Source: Methanoregulaceae archaeon UBA288 (lineage in GTDB: Archaea > Halobacteriota > Methanomicrobia > Methanomicrobiales > Methanospirillaceae). From it: a DNA stretch of 11,373 nucleotides. Positions 1 to 6,836 of the stretch are shown here, one piece after another. The position numbers and the translations under genes are program-made. A model generated the notes under the pieces. The model did no database searches. It was not told the DNA's origin and saw only the letters and a program-made list of their open reading frames with translations. The stretch is from the NCBI GenBank assembly GCA_002495225.1, contig DAEF01000127.1, positions 1 through 11,373 on the forward strand. The letters are read 5' to 3'. Each line of letters opens with the position of its first letter. The first letter of the stretch is position 1.

Positions 1-23
1 CAGTTCGAATCTGCTCCGGGCTA
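1..23 (+). tRNA. 3' end of a tRNA gene (partial, cut by window start)
   Basis: The first 23 bases fit the last part of a tRNA. Positions 3-11 read GTTCGAATC, the canonical T-loop with its closing G53-C61 pair. CAG (1-3) pairs with CTG (11-13), CT (14-15) would finish a 5-bp T-stem, CCGGGCT (16-22) would be the 3' acceptor strand and A23 the discriminator base. No CCA follows, and a pyrimidine-rich run (TTCCCTTCTTCT, 24-35) could end transcription. The body of the gene lies outside the window, so the isotype cannot be read. An AGCCCGG...CCGGGCTA acceptor stem would suit an archaeal tRNA-Gln, but that is a guess. The call rests on one arm only. Confidence 0.5.
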
Positions 24-62
24 TTCCCTTCTTCTGCATCCCGATCCGGGGAGCCGGCGGCA

Positions 63-85
63 CGCCCCGATCCCGGATCGGGGCG
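63..85 (-). terminator. GC-rich hairpin between convergent genes, possible terminator
   Basis: CGCCCCGATC (63-72) and GATCGGGGCG (76-85) form a perfect 10-bp stem with a 3-nt loop. On the minus strand it starts 6 nt after the stop codon of the SGNH esterase gene. No oligo-T follows it, so it is not a standard intrinsic terminator. It may instead stabilise the 3' end of the cluster transcript or separate it from the convergent tRNA. Confidence 0.4.
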
Positions 86-91
86 CCGGGA

Positions 92-1069
92 TCAGCCGAC
101 CAGGGTGAAGAGGCGGACCACGTCCGCGAAGTCGATCCGGCCGTTGCCGTTGAAGTCGAACGACCACGGGGCGTGCGCCGAGCACCAGGCGAGCTGGTTG
201 AAGTAGAGGACCACGTCCCCGAAGTCCATCCGCCCGTTGCCGTTGACGTCCTCGGAAAGCCCGTCGCGGTTGGGGTCGCCCGCCGGCCCGCTCGCCCCCG
301 GCACGACGAGGGGGTCCTGGGTGGGCAGAACGATCGGCGGCACGGTCATGGTCGGGATCGGAGCCGCGAGCACGGGGACGAGCGCCGCGTACCACCGCGC
401 GGCGATCTTCTGCATGCCGCTTTTGACGGGGTGGAAGCCGTCGGGGCCGTTGTCGGTCACGCCGTCGTACCCGCTGTACAGGTCGACGATTGCGACCGGG
501 GACTGGCCGGTCGAGAGCTCGGCGGCGAGCCCCGGGAGGGCCGCGTTGTAGGGGACGATCTCCCGCTCGTTCCGGAAGTCGTCGGCGGTCGGGACGATCT
601 GGGCTACGAGGACACGGACGAACGGGTTCCGCTCGCGGAGCTGCGCGACGACCCCGCGGAGGTTTACGAGGCGGGTCTCGTGCGGGACCTGGAGGAGGGC
701 GTCGTTGGTGCCGATCATGAGCAGGACGACGTCGGGCGGGCCGTACGCGGCGAGCCAGGCCCGCAGGGGCTCGGTCGCCCCGTTCACGAGGAGGGTCCCG
801 GTCGTGTACCCGCTGTGCCCGTCGTGATCCTGGTCGAACGTGAACCGGGTGTAGGTCGGGAACGTGGTCGAGCCGACGAAGTCGACGTCGTAGCCGCCGG
901 CCCGCAGCTGCTCGTAGAGGTAGTAGCGGTAGCTCCCGTCGAGAGAGGCGGCGTCGATGTCGCCGCGGGTGATGGAGTCGCCGAGGGGCAGGACCGAGAC
1001 CCGCGCCGCGCCCGGCGCGGTGAGCAGGGCGAGGAGGAGGACGAGGAGGCAGAGGTGGCGGGGGTTCAT
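92..1069 (-). CDS. Secreted SGNH/GDSL esterase (CE3-like) with C-terminal dockerin-like module
   Basis: A 325-residue exported hydrolase. Residues 1-22 are a signal peptide (basic start, LLVLLLALL core, APGAA end). The SGNH domain follows: block I GDSIT (30-34, nucleophile Ser32), block II GHSG (84-87), block III GTND (120-123, Asn122) and block V DGFHP (210-214, Asp210 and His213). The pattern PLGDSITRG, GSYRYYLY, GYDVDFVGS and DHDGHSG resembles carbohydrate esterase family 3 acetylxylan esterases, so deacetylation of a polysaccharide or glycan is the likely reaction. A Pro-rich linker (about 235-265) leads to two EF-hand-like repeats (DVNGNGRMDFGD from 274, DFNGNGRIDFAD from 305), a dockerin-like calcium-binding module. 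The start is the only Met before the signal peptide. It lies 44 nt after the acetyltransferase stop, with no clear Shine-Dalgarno site. It is the last gene of the minus-strand cluster. The substrate is not shown by the sequence. Confidence 0.93.
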   Translation of the reverse strand: MNPRHLCLLVLLLALLTAPGAARVSVLPLGDSITRGDIDAASLDGSYRYYLYEQLRAGGYDVDFVGSTTFPTYTRFTFDQDHDGHSGYTTGTLLVNGATEPLRAWLAAYGPPDVVLLMIGTNDALLQVPHETRLVNLRGVVAQLRERNPFVRVLVAQIVPTADDFRNEREIVPYNAALPGLAAELSTGQSPVAIVDLYSGYDGVTDNGPDGFHPVKSGMQKIAARWYAALVPVLAAPIPTMTVPPIVLPTQDPLVVPGASGPAGDPNRDGLSEDVNGNGRMDFGDVVLYFNQLAWCSAHAPWSFDFNGNGRIDFADVVRLFTLVG

Positions 1070-1113
1070 GGCGGAGGCGGGTTGGGGCGGCGCGGGAGAC
1101 GGGGCGCGCGTTA

Positions 1114-1641
1114 TCAGGGTTGGCGGCGGGGACGTATGGCTGTTTCGAGCTCGCCGGGGGGCCGCCGGACCAGGACGACGAACCGCGGGGCGAAGCCGTG
1201 ACGGGCGTAGAAGGGCAGAACGCGCTCGTTCGCGGCGAAGACGGAGAGGGCCTGCTCGATTGTGCCGAGCTCGTCCATCCAGGCCGCGGCGTGGTCGAGG
1301 AGCGCGCCCCCGATGCCCCGGCCCCGGTACGCCGCGTCCACGAAGATCGACTCGACCTCGCCGTGCCCGCCCGGCGCGCCGCTCGCGACGCAGTAGCCGA
1401 CCGGTCCGCCCGCGGCCGGATCGACGGCGAGCTCGATCCGGAGGGCGCGGTCGCGGTTCTTCGCGAGGAGCTCGTCCCTCCGCGCGGCGAAGGTGAGGGC
1501 CGCCATCCCCGTGGCGAAGGCCGGCGCGGCCGTCTCGGCGCGCTCGAGGTGGTGCGCCGCGAGTTCCTTCCAGAGCGGCTCGACCAGGTCGAGCCCGTCG
1601 CGGCCGTGGACGGTGAAGGCGATCCCCTCGAGGCCCTGCAT
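1114..1641 (-). CDS. GNAT family N-acetyltransferase
   Basis: A 175-residue acetyl-CoA-dependent N-acetyltransferase, a normal length for the GNAT fold. Motif A is visible as VESIFVDAAYRGRGIGGALL with the acetyl-CoA pyrophosphate loop RGRGIGGA (about 110-117). Motif B follows as ANERVLPFYARHGF, the usual Asn and Tyr region near the C terminus. The reading frame stays open to 1779, but that part is the antisense-like end of the upstream hydrolase gene and has no GNAT character, so the ATG at 1641 is chosen. The start lies 25 nt after the serine hydrolase stop, which suggests cotranscription. No substrate can be read from the sequence; small amines, antibiotics and protein N-termini are all possible. 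Confidence 0.9.
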   Translation of the reverse strand: MQGLEGIAFTVHGRDGLDLVEPLWKELAAHHLERAETAAPAFATGMAALTFAARRDELLAKNRDRALRIELAVDPAAGGPVGYCVASGAPGGHGEVESIFVDAAYRGRGIGGALLDHAAAWMDELGTIEQALSVFAANERVLPFYARHGFAPRFVVLVRRPPGELETAIRPRRQP

Positions 1642-1666
1642 GGGATCGGGTGGGACGGCCCGGCCC

Positions 1667-2872
1667 TTAGACGTGCGCCCCGGTATACGGGTCGGGCACG
1701 CCCGCGGCGCGGTAGAGGGCCGTGCGGAGCGCGACCTCCCGCGGGTCCTGGAGGTGGACCCCCATCCGGTTCGGGACATACCCCCAGCCGATCTCCGCCT
1801 CGGGGTCGGCGAAGCCGAACGAACCGCCCGTGCCGGGGGAGCCGAAGGCGCCGGGGTGGGCGAAGGGGTTTGCCGGGTCGGGCTTCATGAACCCGAGCGA
1901 GAATTGGACCTCGACCTTCAGGCACGCGTCGCGAAAGCCGCGGGCGGGCGGGACGGCAGGGGCCGCGAGTTCCCGGAGGGTCTCGCCGCGCAGCCCGAGG
2001 ACCTTCCCCCCGGTCGCGAACTCGCCGTAGGCCCGGGCCATGCCCCGGGCCGTGCCGACGCCCCCGCCGGCGGGGATCTCCAGGTTCCGGGCGTAGACGC
2101 GCTCGGGCTCCTCCTCGGGGAGCTCCGAGCCCTCCAGGCACCGGCGGAAGCGGGAGCGGGGGTTCACCGCGGCGAGGGCGAGCGGCAGGGGCAGGGCGAC
2201 GAGCATCGCCGCCATGCTGGCCGGCCGCTCGAGGGGGGCGAGGCGCGCGTCGGGGACCTCCGCCGGGAGCCGGATGTAGAACTCGGCTTCGAGCGGGCCG
2301 GCGATCTCGTCCTGGAAGAACTGCCCGAGGGTGCGGTGCCGGGGGTCGACCCGGCGGAGGAGCTCGCCCTCGTAGAAGCCGAGGGTGATGCCGTGGTAGG
2401 CCTGGCGCGTCCCCGGCTCCCACGCCGGCCTCTGCCGCGCGAGCACGACGGCCAGCCGGTCGGGCTCCGCGACGAGCGCCCGGTCGAGTTTCACGTCCAG
2501 GGCGTACAATCCGGCCTGGTGGGAGAGGAGCTGCCGGACCGTGGTCCGCTCTTTGCCCTCCTGGCCGAACTCGGGCCAGTAGGCGCTCACGCGCTCGTTG
2601 AAATCGAACAGGCCCCGCGAGTGGGCGAGGGCCACGGCGAGGCCGGCCATCCCCTTGGTCGCGGAGTGGACCAGGGCCATGGTCCCCTCGTCCCAGGGCT
2701 CGCCGGTCGACCGTTCCCGGACGCCGCCCCAGAGGTCGACGACCTTCTCGCCGCGAAGGTACGCGCAGCAGGCGGCGCCCAGCTCCCCGCGGCTCCGATA
2801 GTTCTCGACGAAGGCGTCCTGCACCGCCTCGAACCCCGGGGCGACGGCCCCGTGCACGGCGTTCGCGTCCAT
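1667..2872 (-). CDS. Serine hydrolase of the beta-lactamase / penicillin-binding-protein-like fold
   Basis: A 401-residue protein of the class C beta-lactamase-related family (esterase EstB/LACTB-like). The nucleophile motif SxxK is S70-A71-T72-K73 in HSATKGMAGLAVA. The second motif is the Tyr at 159 (AYHGITLGF, after WEPGT). The C-terminal GTGGSFGF (347-354) and GYVPNRMG (364-371) fit the third motif and the usual end of the family. There is no signal peptide or membrane segment, so it is probably a cytoplasmic esterase, amidase or peptidase. The frame extends to 3064, but the added 64 residues lie mostly in the upstream ATPase gene and look like shadow sequence (Arg/Ser/Thr-rich), so the ATG at 2872 is preferred. 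The start is 67 nt after the ATPase stop. It need not have anything to do with beta-lactam resistance, since archaea lack peptidoglycan. Confidence 0.92.
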   Translation of the reverse strand: MDANAVHGAVAPGFEAVQDAFVENYRSRGELGAACCAYLRGEKVVDLWGGVRERSTGEPWDEGTMALVHSATKGMAGLAVALAHSRGLFDFNERVSAYWPEFGQEGKERTTVRQLLSHQAGLYALDVKLDRALVAEPDRLAVVLARQRPAWEPGTRQAYHGITLGFYEGELLRRVDPRHRTLGQFFQDEIAGPLEAEFYIRLPAEVPDARLAPLERPASMAAMLVALPLPLALAAVNPRSRFRRCLEGSELPEEEPERVYARNLEIPAGGGVGTARGMARAYGEFATGGKVLGLRGETLRELAAPAVPPARGFRDACLKVEVQFSLGFMKPDPANPFAHPGAFGSPGTGGSFGFADPEAEIGWGYVPNRMGVHLQDPREVALRTALYRAAGVPDPYTGAHV

Positions 2873-2939
2873 GGCCCGGTACGTCCAGAGAGCGGTGGAG
2901 AGACGATAAAAGTTGCTCCGGGGGGCCCCTCTCTCCGCC

Positions 2940-4223
2940 CTACCACTCCACGACCATGACCGCCTCCTCCTCGTCCGTGAGCGGCACGTCCGTCTCCTTC
3001 GGGTCGAAGCGGTAGGCGGTCCAGGGGTCGTACTCGGGGTAGAGCGCGGCCTTGTCGAGCACATCCACGAACTCGCGGAGGAAGAGGCGGGGGATCACGT
3101 CCACGCGCCCGCCGAACCGGCCGGTCAGCTGCCTAATCTGGGCCCGGATGAACCGGTGGCTGACGCGCTCCCGGTCGACCTCGCCGTGAGCCTCGGCGTA
3201 GATGTCCATGACCCGGAGCGCGACCTGCTCGAGCTTCTGGGCGTCGAACCGGGCGAGCGCGAGCTGCGGCTGGAGCGGGTTGCGGTAGCCGTCGTCGCCG
3301 ACGGTCCCGATCCGGTCCGCGAGCGGCGGCACGGAGCGGATCCCCTTCGCCCCCTCGAAGAGGGACGGCGTCCCCGTGACGAGGAGGTAGGTGTGGGCGA
3401 GCTGGCCCCGGTCGAGCAGGTCGATCAGCTGCCGCAGGTTGTTGTAGGCCTTCTCGCGCGAGGCGCGGGGGAGGGCCTGCGTGGTCTCGGCCTCGTCGAG
3501 GGCGATGACGAGCCCGGCGTACCCGGCCCCGCGGATCACGGCCACGAGGTCCGAGAGGAAGGCGAGCGCGACCGTCTCGTCGATCGTGCCGCGGACGCCC
3601 GCCTTCGCCCGGAAGGGCCGGCCCACGTTCGGCTCGCCCGAAAGCCAGCCGAGCGCGGCCTGGGCGAGCGCGTACTCCTCGTCCGCGTTCGCCTCGTAGT
3701 AGGCCCGGACGGCGGCGGCGAACGCACTCGACCCCTCGGCCAGCTCGGCGAGGGACCGCTCGATCGACCGGACGGTCTCCTCACGGAGCTCCTCTTCGGC
3801 GAGCTCGCCGCCCCGGATCTCGAGCACCCGCTCCTCGATCGCGTACAGGAACGAGTCGAGCACGGCCTTGAACGCGGCCTCGTCGTCGTGGGTCGCGAGG
3901 TTCGCGCAGACCCGCTGGTACACGGACCGGGTGCGGGTGAGCGGCGTCTCGGACGAGACCACGACGTGCGCCGTGGCAAAGCCCGCCTGCTGGGCGATCT
4001 CGAGCGCCCGGGCGAGCAGGAAGGTCTTGCCCGCGCCGTAGTCGCCCTTGATGAACTTCAGATCGCCGCCGCCGTCGGCCACGTACCCGAGCTGCCGGGC
4101 GATGACGCCCTCCTCGACCTCGATCCCGACCGCGAGCCGCGAGAGTCCGCTCCCGGGCACGGTGCCGCGCCGCAGCGCGTTGATGATGTTGACGCTCTCT
4201 CCCCTATCGTCCGACATAGACAT
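2940..4223 (-). CDS. BrxD-like P-loop ATPase (DUF2791 / BREX ATP-binding domain family)
   Basis: A 427-residue ATPase that I recognise as the family of the BREX protein BrxD. Visible features are the family's N-terminal signature (NALRRGTVPGSGLSRLAVG, about 15-33), Walker A GDYGAGKT (60-67) within FIKGDYGAGKTFL, Walker B LVIALDEAE (238-246, Asp243 and Glu244), and a sensor-like TGTPSLFE (283-290). The middle part is helical and acidic. The length is about usual for the family and nothing is broken. Its start overlaps the end of the TPR-winged-helix gene by 20 nt (14 nt if Met3 is used), so the two are probably coupled. BrxD is thought to act on DNA with other BREX proteins. Here no methyltransferase, PglZ or helicase gene lies next to it, so its role is open. 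Family membership is confident; a defence role is an inference. Confidence 0.9.
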   Translation of the reverse strand: MSMSDDRGESVNIINALRRGTVPGSGLSRLAVGIEVEEGVIARQLGYVADGGGDLKFIKGDYGAGKTFLLARALEIAQQAGFATAHVVVSSETPLTRTRSVYQRVCANLATHDDEAAFKAVLDSFLYAIEERVLEIRGGELAEEELREETVRSIERSLAELAEGSSAFAAAVRAYYEANADEEYALAQAALGWLSGEPNVGRPFRAKAGVRGTIDETVALAFLSDLVAVIRGAGYAGLVIALDEAETTQALPRASREKAYNNLRQLIDLLDRGQLAHTYLLVTGTPSLFEGAKGIRSVPPLADRIGTVGDDGYRNPLQPQLALARFDAQKLEQVALRVMDIYAEAHGEVDRERVSHRFIRAQIRQLTGRFGGRVDVIPRLFLREFVDVLDKAALYPEYDPWTAYRFDPKETDVPLTDEEEAVMVVEW

Positions 4224-5997
4224 ACTCCTCTCCCTCGTCCCCGGTCCCCCGCCGCTCGATCAGCACCGTCCCCTGCTCGCCCGCGCGGCGGATCAGCCGG
4301 TTCACCAGCCCGGCCACGCGCCGCGTCCCGAGGACGGCCCGGAGCTCGCGCTCGGTCGCCGTCCGGTGCTCGCGCAGGAATCCGACCAGCTTCGCCTCCA
4401 CGTCCGAGAGGGCGAGCGCGGCCTCGGGCGGCGGTGCCGGGGGCTCGGGTGCTGCCGCCCCGGTCCGTGTCCGCCCGAGCACGGGCCGGTCGATGACGGC
4501 CTCCTCCTTGCACCGGGCGAGCAGGGCTGCGAAGTCGTCGAGGCGGAGCTGGCCCGCGTGCACGGGGAAGAGGTCGAGCCCGACCAGGCAGGACTCCTTG
4601 GCCCGGTCGTACCGCCCGGCCTCGTACGCGTCCGTGGCCCTCGCCAGGAGGGCGACGGCCGCGAGCTCCTGGCCGAACGACGAGAGGGAATCGCGGCGGG
4701 ACGCGAGCCGCTCGGCGAGCCGCTCGAGCAGGCGCCCGAGCCGGTGCATGCCCGTCTCGGCGTCGAGCGCGACCTCGGCCACGCGCTCGAGGTCGGCGGT
4801 CTTGGTCGCGTGCTCGGCGCAGTAGAGCATCACCTTCTCACACTCCCGGAGGTCGCCCTGCCGCCCGAGGAACCGGGCGTACGCGAGCCCCCCGCGGAGG
4901 AAGTCGGTCCGGTAGGCCCGGTAGAGGTAGTCGCGGGCCGGGCCGATCTCTCCCTGCCGCTCGGCGGCCTCGCCGATCCGGATCAGGCCGACCGTGGTCG
5001 GGTCGCCGCCGACGACCTCGACGTACCGGGCGAGCGCCTCGGGCCCGGGCCGGGCCGCGAGGAGGAGCTCCTCGTACCGGCGGAGCACGATCTCGAGGGT
5101 CTCCATGTCCTCGAGCGAGCCGAGGAGGTCCCGGGCGAGGGCTTCGGCCGCCGTCTCGGCCCCGGCGGGATCGCCGGCGAGCCCGATCAGCTCGGCCTCG
5201 ACCAGGCGGTGGAACGGGGCCGGGTCGGTTTCGCGGAGGGCCGCGGCGGCCTCGAGCGCCTCGTCGGTCCGGCCGAGGGACTTGAGGAGGAGGACCCGGT
5301 CGAAGTCGATCCCGGGCGAGGTCCCGGCCCAGCCGGCGTAGGCGGCGACCGCGCCCTCCTCGTCGAAGACGGACCAGGCCGCGAGGTGCGCCCGGAGAAA
5401 GGCGGGGTCGCCCGTCGCCTCGAAGACGTCGGCGGCGATAGCGGCCGCGCGGCGGGGCCGGCCCGCGCCCAGGAGGGCCTCGGCCGCCTCGATCGTAGGC
5501 GGGTCGAACGGGGCCGACTCGAGAACGGCGACGGCCTCGTCGCACTTGCCGAGGGCGAGGAGGGACCGGACGAGCAGGAGCCGGTCCTCCTGCCGCCGGG
5601 ACTGCGCGACCAGGCGGCGGGCGAGGGCCGCGGCGGCGCGGTGGTCCTCGCGGCCGGCGAGGTACGCGGCGACCTCGCGGAGGGCCTCGGGGTTCTCGGG
5701 GTCGAGCCGGACGGCCTCGGCGAACTCGGCGATGGCCCGCTCGTCGCCGCGGGCCGCGAGGACGCGCCCGAGCAGGCTGTGGAGGTACGAGGCGTCGGGG
5801 AGGCGGCGGGCCAGGTCGCGCAGGTGCGCCTCGGCCTCCTCGTTCCGGCCGAGCCGGTGGAGGGCGGTCGCGGCGAGGACGGCGAGCTCGGGCTCGGCCC
5901 CGTCCTGCATCAGCCCCTCGGCGATCGCGAGGGCCCCGGGGGCGTCGTTCTCCTCGAGCAGGCGGAAGGCGCGCCCCTTCTCGTCTTCGCGCGTCAT
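4204..5997 (-). CDS. TPR protein with C-terminal winged-helix domain, partner of the BrxD-like ATPase
   Basis: A 597-residue soluble protein that I do not recognise as a named family. Residues 5-500 are helical repeats of the tetratricopeptide type. The clearest units are AEPELAVLAATALHRLGRNEEAEAHLR (two helices, 34-60), followed by SYLHSLLGRVLAARGDERAI and AEFAEAVRLDPENPEALREV (to about 109), and AYEAGRYDRAKESCLVGLDL near 457. A Pro/Ala/Gly linker (about 509-527) leads to a 70-residue winged helix (LSDVEAKLVGFLREH, ERELRAVLGTRRVAGLVNRL, then a beta wing ending EEYVYVGR). The likely role is a scaffold or adaptor that binds DNA or a partner protein. The start at 5997 shares an ATGA overlap with the glycosyltransferase stop; open frame continues to 6327, but there it is only shadow of that gene. 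The 3' end overlaps the ATPase start by 20 nt, so the two products are probably made in fixed ratio. Confidence 0.9.
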   Translation of the reverse strand: MTREDEKGRAFRLLEENDAPGALAIAEGLMQDGAEPELAVLAATALHRLGRNEEAEAHLRDLARRLPDASYLHSLLGRVLAARGDERAIAEFAEAVRLDPENPEALREVAAYLAGREDHRAAAALARRLVAQSRRQEDRLLLVRSLLALGKCDEAVAVLESAPFDPPTIEAAEALLGAGRPRRAAAIAADVFEATGDPAFLRAHLAAWSVFDEEGAVAAYAGWAGTSPGIDFDRVLLLKSLGRTDEALEAAAALRETDPAPFHRLVEAELIGLAGDPAGAETAAEALARDLLGSLEDMETLEIVLRRYEELLLAARPGPEALARYVEVVGGDPTTVGLIRIGEAAERQGEIGPARDYLYRAYRTDFLRGGLAYARFLGRQGDLRECEKVMLYCAEHATKTADLERVAEVALDAETGMHRLGRLLERLAERLASRRDSLSSFGQELAAVALLARATDAYEAGRYDRAKESCLVGLDLFPVHAGQLRLDDFAALLARCKEEAVIDRPVLGRTRTGAAAPEPPAPPPEAALALSDVEAKLVGFLREHRTATERELRAVLGTRRVAGLVNRLIRRAGEQGTVLIERRGTGDEGEEYVYVGR

Positions 5998-6755
5998 CGC
6001 CACCGCAGGCCCACGAGGCGTCCGAGCATCTGCACCGAGTCCCCGCCCCCGACCTTGGAGCCGCCGTGGTCGTACCAGACAATGGGCACCTCGACGATCC
6101 GCGCGCCCCGCCGGGCGAGGCGCCAGAGGAGCTCGACGTCGAACTCGAAGCCGGCGAGCTCCATCTCGTCGAGGACAGGGAGGAGCGCCGCGCGCCGGAA
6201 GACCTTCGCGCCGCACTGGGTGTCGGCGTACGGCAGACCGAAGAGGAGCCGGATCAGCAGGTTGAAGGCGCGGGACTGGAGCCGGCGGAGCGGGCCCTGC
6301 CGGACGGGGACGACGGCGCCGGCGCACCAGCGGGAGGCGATGGCGCCGTCGGCGCCGGCGAGGAACGAGAAGAGGCGGACCATCTCGGCGGGCGAGGTGG
6401 AGCCGTCGGCGTCCATGAACCCGACGTACGGGGTCCGGGCCGCGCGGAAGCCGGCGAGGATCCCGCCGCCCTTGCCGAGCCGTCGGGGGAACTCCAGGCA
6501 GTCGAGGGCGAGGGCCGGGTGGGCCGCGGCGAACGCGCGGACGAGCTCGGCCGTCTGGTCCGTCCCGTCCGCGACCACGACCACGGGCCCCCCGAACCCG
6601 GCCAGGGCCTCGAGCAGGCCGCCGATGCGGTGCGCCTCGTTGTAGGCCGGGACCACGATCGTGCAGTCGGCCGGGGCGATTCCGCCCGTCTCCAGCATCG
6701 TCTCGTCCGGCACCCGCACTCCGCTCCGCGATCGGCCGCCGTTGGCGCCGATCAT
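5994..6755 (-). CDS. Glycosyltransferase family 2 (dolichyl-phosphate hexose synthase-like)
   Basis: A 253-residue GT-A fold glycosyltransferase. Numbered from the ATG at 6755, the nucleotide-sugar site starts with VVPAYNEA (35-42), the DGTD loop follows (63-66), the metal-binding DADG has Asp115 and Asp117, and the acceptor side carries QCGAKVFRR (180-188) and FEFDVELLWR (203-212). The order matches the DPM1/DPG-like group that passes a hexose to a polyprenyl phosphate, but this copy has no C-terminal membrane helices. The start is uncertain. 6698 gives a more typical short N terminus. 6755 is preferred because the codons between the two keep high GC in third position, while those upstream (to 6824) do not. 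It is the first gene of the minus-strand cluster, and its stop overlaps the next start (ATGA). A role in lipid-linked sugar or S-layer glycan synthesis is likely but not proven. Confidence 0.9.
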   Translation of the reverse strand: MIGANGGRSRSGVRVPDETMLETGGIAPADCTIVVPAYNEAHRIGGLLEALAGFGGPVVVVADGTDQTAELVRAFAAAHPALALDCLEFPRRLGKGGGILAGFRAARTPYVGFMDADGSTSPAEMVRLFSFLAGADGAIASRWCAGAVVPVRQGPLRRLQSRAFNLLIRLLFGLPYADTQCGAKVFRRAALLPVLDEMELAGFEFDVELLWRLARRGARIVEVPIVWYDHGGSKVGGGDSVQMLGRLVGLRWR

Positions 6756-6836
6756 ACCTATGATGGGCACGCGGGCGTGAATAACCCTGCGGGTCGGTAA
6801 AACCTTTTCCGGCCGGGACGGCAACAGATCTCCCGG
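6756..6836. promoter_or_regulatory. Divergent promoter region
   Basis: This 81-nt gap between the glycosyltransferase and the thioesterase is less GC-rich than its surroundings. GTAAAACCTTTT (6798-6809) lies about 30 nt before the thioesterase ATG, the distance expected for an archaeal TATA box of a leaderless or nearly leaderless transcript. No Shine-Dalgarno site is seen before that ATG, which supports this. On the minus strand AAAAGGTTTTAC (same site) or GGTTATTC (6778-6785) could serve the cluster. These are reads by eye without experimental support. Confidence 0.45.

Noticed and set aside
173..1201. 342-codon plus-strand open frame opposite the SGNH esterase
   Set aside because: No motifs, while the minus strand shows a signal peptide, all SGNH blocks and a dockerin-like tail.
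1667..2872. Serine hydrolase as a beta-lactam resistance gene
   Set aside because: The fold is shared by many esterases and peptidases, the protein has no export signal, and the probable host has no peptidoglycan.
2913..4496. 527-codon plus-strand open frame opposite the ATPase gene
   Set aside because: Antisense shadow; the minus-strand frame carries intact Walker motifs.
2940..5997. A complete BREX system
   Set aside because: Only the BrxD-like ATPase is present. No PglZ phosphatase, PglX methyltransferase, BrxC/PglY ATPase or helicase is encoded nearby.
4048..6645. Very long open frame (865 codons) on the plus strand
   Set aside because: It lies opposite the ATPase, TPR and glycosyltransferase genes, has no domain, and is rich in Gly/Glu/Leu/Arg as expected for the antisense of high-GC coding DNA.
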